A stretch of DNA of 9,407 nucleotides from Pseudomonadota bacterium. GTDB lineage: Bacteria; Pseudomonadota; Alphaproteobacteria; Rhizobiales; Beijerinckiaceae. This document shows positions 6,604 to 9,407 of the stretch, piece by piece. A program made the translations under genes and the position numbers. Location of the stretch: the NCBI GenBank assembly GCA_023452965.1, contig JAEXUU010000066.1, positions 1 to 9,407 on the forward strand, written 5' to 3'. The notes under the pieces were generated by a model, which made no database searches, had not been told where the DNA came from, and saw only the letters and a program-made list of their open reading frames with translations. The number at the start of each line of letters is the position of its first letter. Within the stretch, counting starts at the first letter, position 1.

Positions 6604-7329
6604 TCAGTCGAAGATGTCGGCGTGCTGGTCGACGAAGGCCGCGAGGCCCAGCGTGTGGTCGCGCGACAGGCGCTCGGCGAGGGCGACGTCGCGGCGTTCG
6701 AGCGCCTCGATGATCTGCAGATGGTCGACGATGGAGCGGCTGGCGCGGTCCTCGCGCCCGATCGTCATCTGGCGGATGCCGCGCACATGCAGCAGCAGAT
6801 TGTCGGTCATCTCGACGAGCAGCTGCGACTTGCTCAGCCCGATCAGCGTCTGGTGGAAGACGAGATTGGCCGACGAGTACTCGCCGACATGGTCGGACGG
6901 CCTGTGGGCCTCGTCGAAGGCTTTGAAGAGCGTACGAAGCTTGGCGATCTCGGCATCGTTGGCCCGCTCCACGGCGAGGCGTGCGGCCATGCTCTCCAGC
7001 GCCGCCCAGGCCTGGATCATCTCGACGATCTCGCTCTTGGTCTTCTTCAGCACCATGATGCCGCGACGCGGCATCGACTTCACCAGCCCCTCCTGCTCCA
7101 GCATGGCGACGGCCTCGCGCACCGGGGTGCGGCTGACGCCGAGCTGCTCGGAGAGCTGGCGCTCGTCGATCCAGGTCGGCTCGGGCGAGGCGTAGATGTC
7201 CATGGTGATGATCGCCTGCTTCAGCGCGGCATAGACCTTGGTCTTGAAGGTCTCCTCCGGAGCGAAGCGCTTCAGCGCAAGGCCCTGGGTCGCGGCGGCG
7301 AGAGTGGTATTGGCGCTGGGGGCTTTCAC
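6604..7329 (-). CDS. GntR-family transcriptional regulator, FadR (FCD) subfamily
   Basis: A 241-residue regulator when started at the GTG at 7329. A winged helix-turn-helix occupies about 30-95 (DERQLSEQLGVSRTPVREAVAMLEQEGLV at 55-83 is the typical GntR recognition segment). An all-helical FCD ligand domain at about 105-232 has candidate metal ligands H159, H203 and H225; N155 stands where many relatives have Asp. FCD regulators usually sense small carboxylic acids. The GTG is preferred because AGGAG lies 8 nt upstream; the ATG at 7359 would add ten residues but has no ribosome site. The gene follows sucD in the same direction after about 206 bp and converges on the gcl operon. Its targets are likely sucCD, the gcl operon or itself, but no operator could be assigned. 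Confidence 0.92.
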   Translation of the reverse strand: MKAPSANTTLAAATQGLALKRFAPEETFKTKVYAALKQAIITMDIYASPEPTWIDERQLSEQLGVSRTPVREAVAMLEQEGLVKSMPRRGIMVLKKTKSEIVEMIQAWAALESMAARLAVERANDAEIAKLRTLFKAFDEAHRPSDHVGEYSSANLVFHQTLIGLSKSQLLVEMTDNLLLHVRGIRQMTIGREDRASRSIVDHLQIIEALERRDVALAERLSRDHTLGLAAFVDQHADIFD

Positions 7330-7337
7330 GGTCGCGG

Positions 7338-7342
7338 CTCCT
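7338..7342 (-). promoter_or_regulatory. Ribosome binding site supporting the GTG start of the GntR gene
   Basis: On the minus strand AGGAG is followed by CCGCGACC and then GTG at 7329, an ideal spacing of 8 nt. The same bases form one arm of an inverted repeat with 7383-7391, so the site might be masked in the transcript. Confidence 0.5.
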
Positions 7343-7397
7343 GCATCGCTGCAGCGCATAACGCCGTGAGCGCGCCACGTCCATGCAGGAGGTGAGG

Positions 7398-7420
7398 TTG
7401 GCTGCCCCTGCGGCAGCCAA
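7398..7420. repeat. 9-bp inverted repeat between sucD and the GntR gene
   Basis: TTGGCTGCC (7398-7406) and GGCAGCCAA (7412-7420) are perfect reverse complements with a 5-nt loop. In the leftward direction no T-run follows, and the T-rich bases lie before the stem instead, so it is a poor intrinsic terminator. It lies about 69 bp upstream of the GTG of the GntR gene and could be an operator or a weak terminator for sucCD. Which of these is not decided by the sequence. Confidence 0.5.
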
Positions 7421-7475
7421 AAATGAGGCCCGCGACCTTGATGGACACGGGCTCTCAGTCAGGAGGAGGCCGGAT

Positions 7476-7493
7476 CCGCCGGTTGTCCGGCGG
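7476..7493 (-). terminator. GC-rich hairpin downstream of sucD, possible terminator
   Basis: CCGCCGG (7476-7482) and CCGGCGG (7487-7493) pair perfectly around a 4-nt loop. The hairpin lies 43 bp beyond the sucD stop codon in the direction of transcription. No T-tract follows, so it would be a Rho-assisted or pausing structure rather than a strong intrinsic terminator. The rest of the 7330-7535 gap shows only the inverted repeats listed separately. Confidence 0.35.
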
Positions 7494-7535
7494 CTATAAC
7501 GGGTTTGCCTGGGGCGCGAAGGAGACCGTCGGGAA

Positions 7536-8465
7536 TCAGAAGGACCACTCGATCTCGGCGCAGCGCTTCTTGACGCCGACCTCGCCGTTGAGCAGCTCCA
7601 CCAGCGTTTTTCCAAGGCGTGCCGGCGACGGCGAGACCCGGATGCCGGCGGCCTCCATGGCGGCGATCTTGTCTTCCGCGCCGCCCTTGCCGCCGGAGAT
7701 GATCGCCCCCGCATGGCCCATGCGGCGGCCGGGGGGCGCCGTGCGGCCGGCGATGAAGCCGACCATCGGCTTGGATCGCCCGCGCTTGGCTTCGTCCCTG
7801 ATGAACTGGGCCGCCTCTTCCTCGGCCGAGCCGCCGATCTCGCCGATCATGATGATCGTCTCGGTCGCGGGGTCGGCGAGGAACATTTCGAGCATGTCGA
7901 TGAACTCGGTGCCCTTGACCGGGTCGCCGCCGATGCCGACGGCCGTGGTCTGGCCGAGGCCCTCGCATGAGGTCTGGAATACCGCCTCATAGGTCAGCGT
8001 GCCGGAGCGCGAGACGATGCCGACCGAGCCGGGCTTGAAGATGTTCGCCGGCATGATGCCGATCTTCGACTCGCCGGCAGTGACGACGCCCGGGCAGTTC
8101 GGCCCGATCAGCCGAGACTTCGAGCCGCTCAGCATGCGCTTGACGCGGACCATGTCGAGCACCGGGATGCCCTCGGTGATGCAGACGATCAGCGGGACCT
8201 CGGCGTCGATCGCCTCGCAGATCGCATCCGCCGCGCCCGGAGGCGGCACATAGATGACGGACGCCGCTGCCCCTGTCTTCGCCCTGGCTTCCGCTACGGT
8301 GTTGAAGACCGGCAGGCCGAGATGGCTCTGGCCGCCTTTCCCGGGGGCGACGCCGCCGACCATCTTGGTGCCGTAGGCGATCGCCTGTTCGGAGTGGAAG
8401 GTGCCATTCTTGCCGGTGAAGCCCTGGCAGATGACCTTGGTGTTCTTGTCGATCAGGATGGACAT
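7536..8465 (-). CDS. sucD: Succinyl-CoA ligase (ADP- or GDP-forming) alpha subunit
   Basis: A 309-residue alpha subunit of an acyl-CoA ligase of the succinyl-CoA synthetase type, acting with the beta subunit encoded just upstream. The CoA-binding domain opens with [27 protein letters not shown] is at 121-127, [12 protein letters not shown] at 149-160, [12 protein letters not shown] at 208-219, and the phosphorylated histidine is H251 in [10 protein letters not shown]. These stretches match alphaproteobacterial SucD rather than malate thiokinase MtkB as I recall them. The protein ends [16 protein letters not shown], about 15 residues beyond the usual end near LVELLNG. It starts 12 bp after the sucC stop, with a GAGGGGG ribosome site. 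No sucA follows, unlike the common sucCDAB arrangement, so it may be a second copy; a role on malate is possible but not shown. Confidence 0.92.
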   Translation of the reverse strand: MSILIDKNTKVICQGFTGKNGTFHSEQAIAYGTKMVGGVAPGKGGQSHLGLPVFNTVAEARAKTGAAASVIYVPPPGAADAICEAIDAEVPLIVCITEGIPVLDMVRVKRMLSGSKSRLIGPNCPGVVTAGESKIGIMPANIFKPGSVGIVSRSGTLTYEAVFQTSCEGLGQTTAVGIGGDPVKGTEFIDMLEMFLADPATETIIMIGEIGGSAEEEAAQFIRDEAKRGRSKPMVGFIAGRTAPPGRRMGHAGAIISGGKGGAEDKIAAMEAAGIRVSPSPARLGKTLVELLNGEVGVKKRCAEIEWSF

Positions 8466-8477
8466 GCTCGTTCCCCC

Positions 8478-9407
8478 TCACGTCTTGCGCACGGCGGCGA
8501 CGATCTTTTGCGCCGCGTCGTCGAGGTCATCGGCCGGGATGACGTTGAGCCCGGAGGATCGGATGATCGCCTTGCCCTGCTCGACGTTCGTTCCCTCCAG
8601 CCGCACCACCAGCGGCACTTCGAGGCCGACCGTCTTCACCGCCGCGATGACGCCGCGGGCGATGACGTCGCACCTCATGATGCCGCCGAAGATGTTGACC
8701 AGGATGCCTTTCACATTCGGATCGGCGGTGATGATCTTGAAGGCCGCCGTGACCTTCTCCTCGGAGGCGCCGCCGCCGACATCGAGGAAGTTCGCGGGGC
8801 TTTCGCCGTAGAGCTGGATGATGTCGAGTGTCGCCATGGCGAGCCCGGCGCCGTTGACCATGCAGCCGATCGTGCCGTCGAGCGCGATATAGGCGAGGTC
8901 GTGTTTGGAGGCCTCGATCTCCTTGGCGTCCTCCTCCGTCTCGTCGCGCAGATTGTAGACGTCCGGGTGCCGGTAGAGGGCGTTGTCGTCGAACGAGATC
9001 TTGGCGTCGAGGCAGCGCAGCTTGCCGTCCTTGGTGACGATCAGCGGGTTGATCTCGAGCATCGCCATGTCCTTGCCGAGGAAGGCGGCATAGATCTGGC
9101 CGAGAACGCTCGCAGCCTGCTTGGCCTGGTCGCCGCTGAGGCCGAGGGCCTTGGCGACGGTGCGGCCGTGATGCGGCATGATGCCGGTCGCCGGATCGAC
9201 CGAGAAGGTCTTGATCTTCTCGGGCGTGTCATGGGCCACCTTCTCGATGTCCATGCCACCCTCGGTCGAGACCACGAAGGCGACGCGCGAGGTCTCGCGG
9301 TCGACCAGCGCCGAAAGGTAGAACTCCTTGGCGATGTCCGAGCCGTCCTCGATGTAGAGGCGGTTGACCTGCTTGCCGGCCGGGCCGGTCTGCGCCGTCA
9401 CCAGCGT
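8478..9407 (-). CDS. sucC: Succinyl-CoA ligase beta subunit, 5' end beyond the window
   Basis: The C-terminal 309 residues of the beta subunit. The frame is open to the window edge, and roughly 90 N-terminal residues (most of the ATP-grasp start) should lie outside. Visible landmarks in order are [12 protein letters not shown] at the edge, [14 protein letters not shown], the Mg/nucleotide stretch [10 protein letters not shown] with [56 protein letters not shown] and [15 protein letters not shown]. These are typical SucC sequences of alphaproteobacteria. With SucD it makes succinyl-CoA from succinate, or runs in reverse in the citric acid cycle. The GTG at 9401 lies within a conserved stretch and is not a start. 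sucC and sucD are surely co-transcribed. Substrate preference cannot be read from the fragment. Confidence 0.93.
   Translation of the reverse strand, partial: TLVTAQTGPAGKQVNRLYIEDGSDIAKEFYLSALVDRETSRVAFVVSTEGGMDIEKVAHDTPEKIKTFSVDPATGIMPHHGRTVAKALGLSGDQAKQAASVLGQIYAAFLGKDMAMLEINPLIVTKDGKLRCLDAKISFDDNALYRHPDVYNLRDETEEDAKEIEASKHDLAYIALDGTIGCMVNGAGLAMATLDIIQLYGESPANFLDVGGGASEEKVTAAFKIITADPNVKGILVNIFGGIMRCDVIARGVIAAVKTVGLEVPLVVRLEGTNVEQGKAIIRSSGLNVIPADDLDDAAQKIVAAVRKT

Noticed and set aside
6395..7714. 439-residue minus-strand open frame spanning the GntR gene and its flanks
   Set aside because: It is very Arg-rich, overlaps the genuine GntR frame and parts of sucD and the FAH gene, and has no family features.
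7536..9407. Calling the pair malate thiokinase (mtkAB)
   Set aside because: Motifs and overall wording of both proteins match SucC/SucD better than MtkA/MtkB; the malate role is kept only as a hypothesis.

Overview
The window is a GC-rich bacterial chromosomal segment with a glyoxylate-to-glycerate gene cluster and, beside it, the genes for a succinyl-CoA-ligase-type enzyme. Codon use, the SucC/SucD sequences and the gene set suggest an alphaproteobacterium of the Hyphomicrobiales (Bosea- or Bradyrhizobium-like). This placement is from memory of protein families, not from a search.

Left part (about 30-1140): an IclR-family regulator of the AllR type is read leftward and ends in a near-perfect 17-bp hairpin that starts at its stop codon. 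A 241-bp divergent gap, much more AT-rich than its surroundings, separates it from gcl. This gap carries an inverted repeat (TGGCAT-5-ATGCCA) just before gcl, which is the best candidate operator for the regulator.

Middle part (1140-6593): five rightward genes with gaps of 20-42 bp, probably one operon. They are gcl (glyoxylate carboligase), hyi (hydroxypyruvate isomerase), glxR (tartronate semialdehyde reductase), a ketopantoate-reductase-family protein and a fumarylacetoacetate-hydrolase-family protein. The first three form a known route: two glyoxylate give tartronate semialdehyde and CO2, Hyi interconverts tartronate semialdehyde with hydroxypyruvate, and GlxR reduces tartronate semialdehyde to D-glycerate. 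The last two are not standard members of this pathway and their substrates are unknown. No glycerate kinase lies in the window.

Right part (6604-9407): three leftward genes. They are a GntR/FadR-type regulator that converges on the operon with only 10 bp between stop codons, then sucD, then sucC, whose 5' end is cut by the window edge. The sucCD pair is not followed by sucA, so it may be a second, specialised copy. One hypothesis is that it supplies glyoxylate by activating malate for a malyl-CoA lyase outside the window, but the sequences themselves look like ordinary SucC and SucD.

No tRNA, rRNA, CRISPR array, insertion sequence or phage gene was seen. The most interesting items are the intact glyoxylate pocket residues in the IclR protein together with its candidate operator, the two unassigned enzymes at the end of the gcl operon (one lacking the usual FAH lid His/Glu), and the detached sucCD pair with an extended SucD tail.
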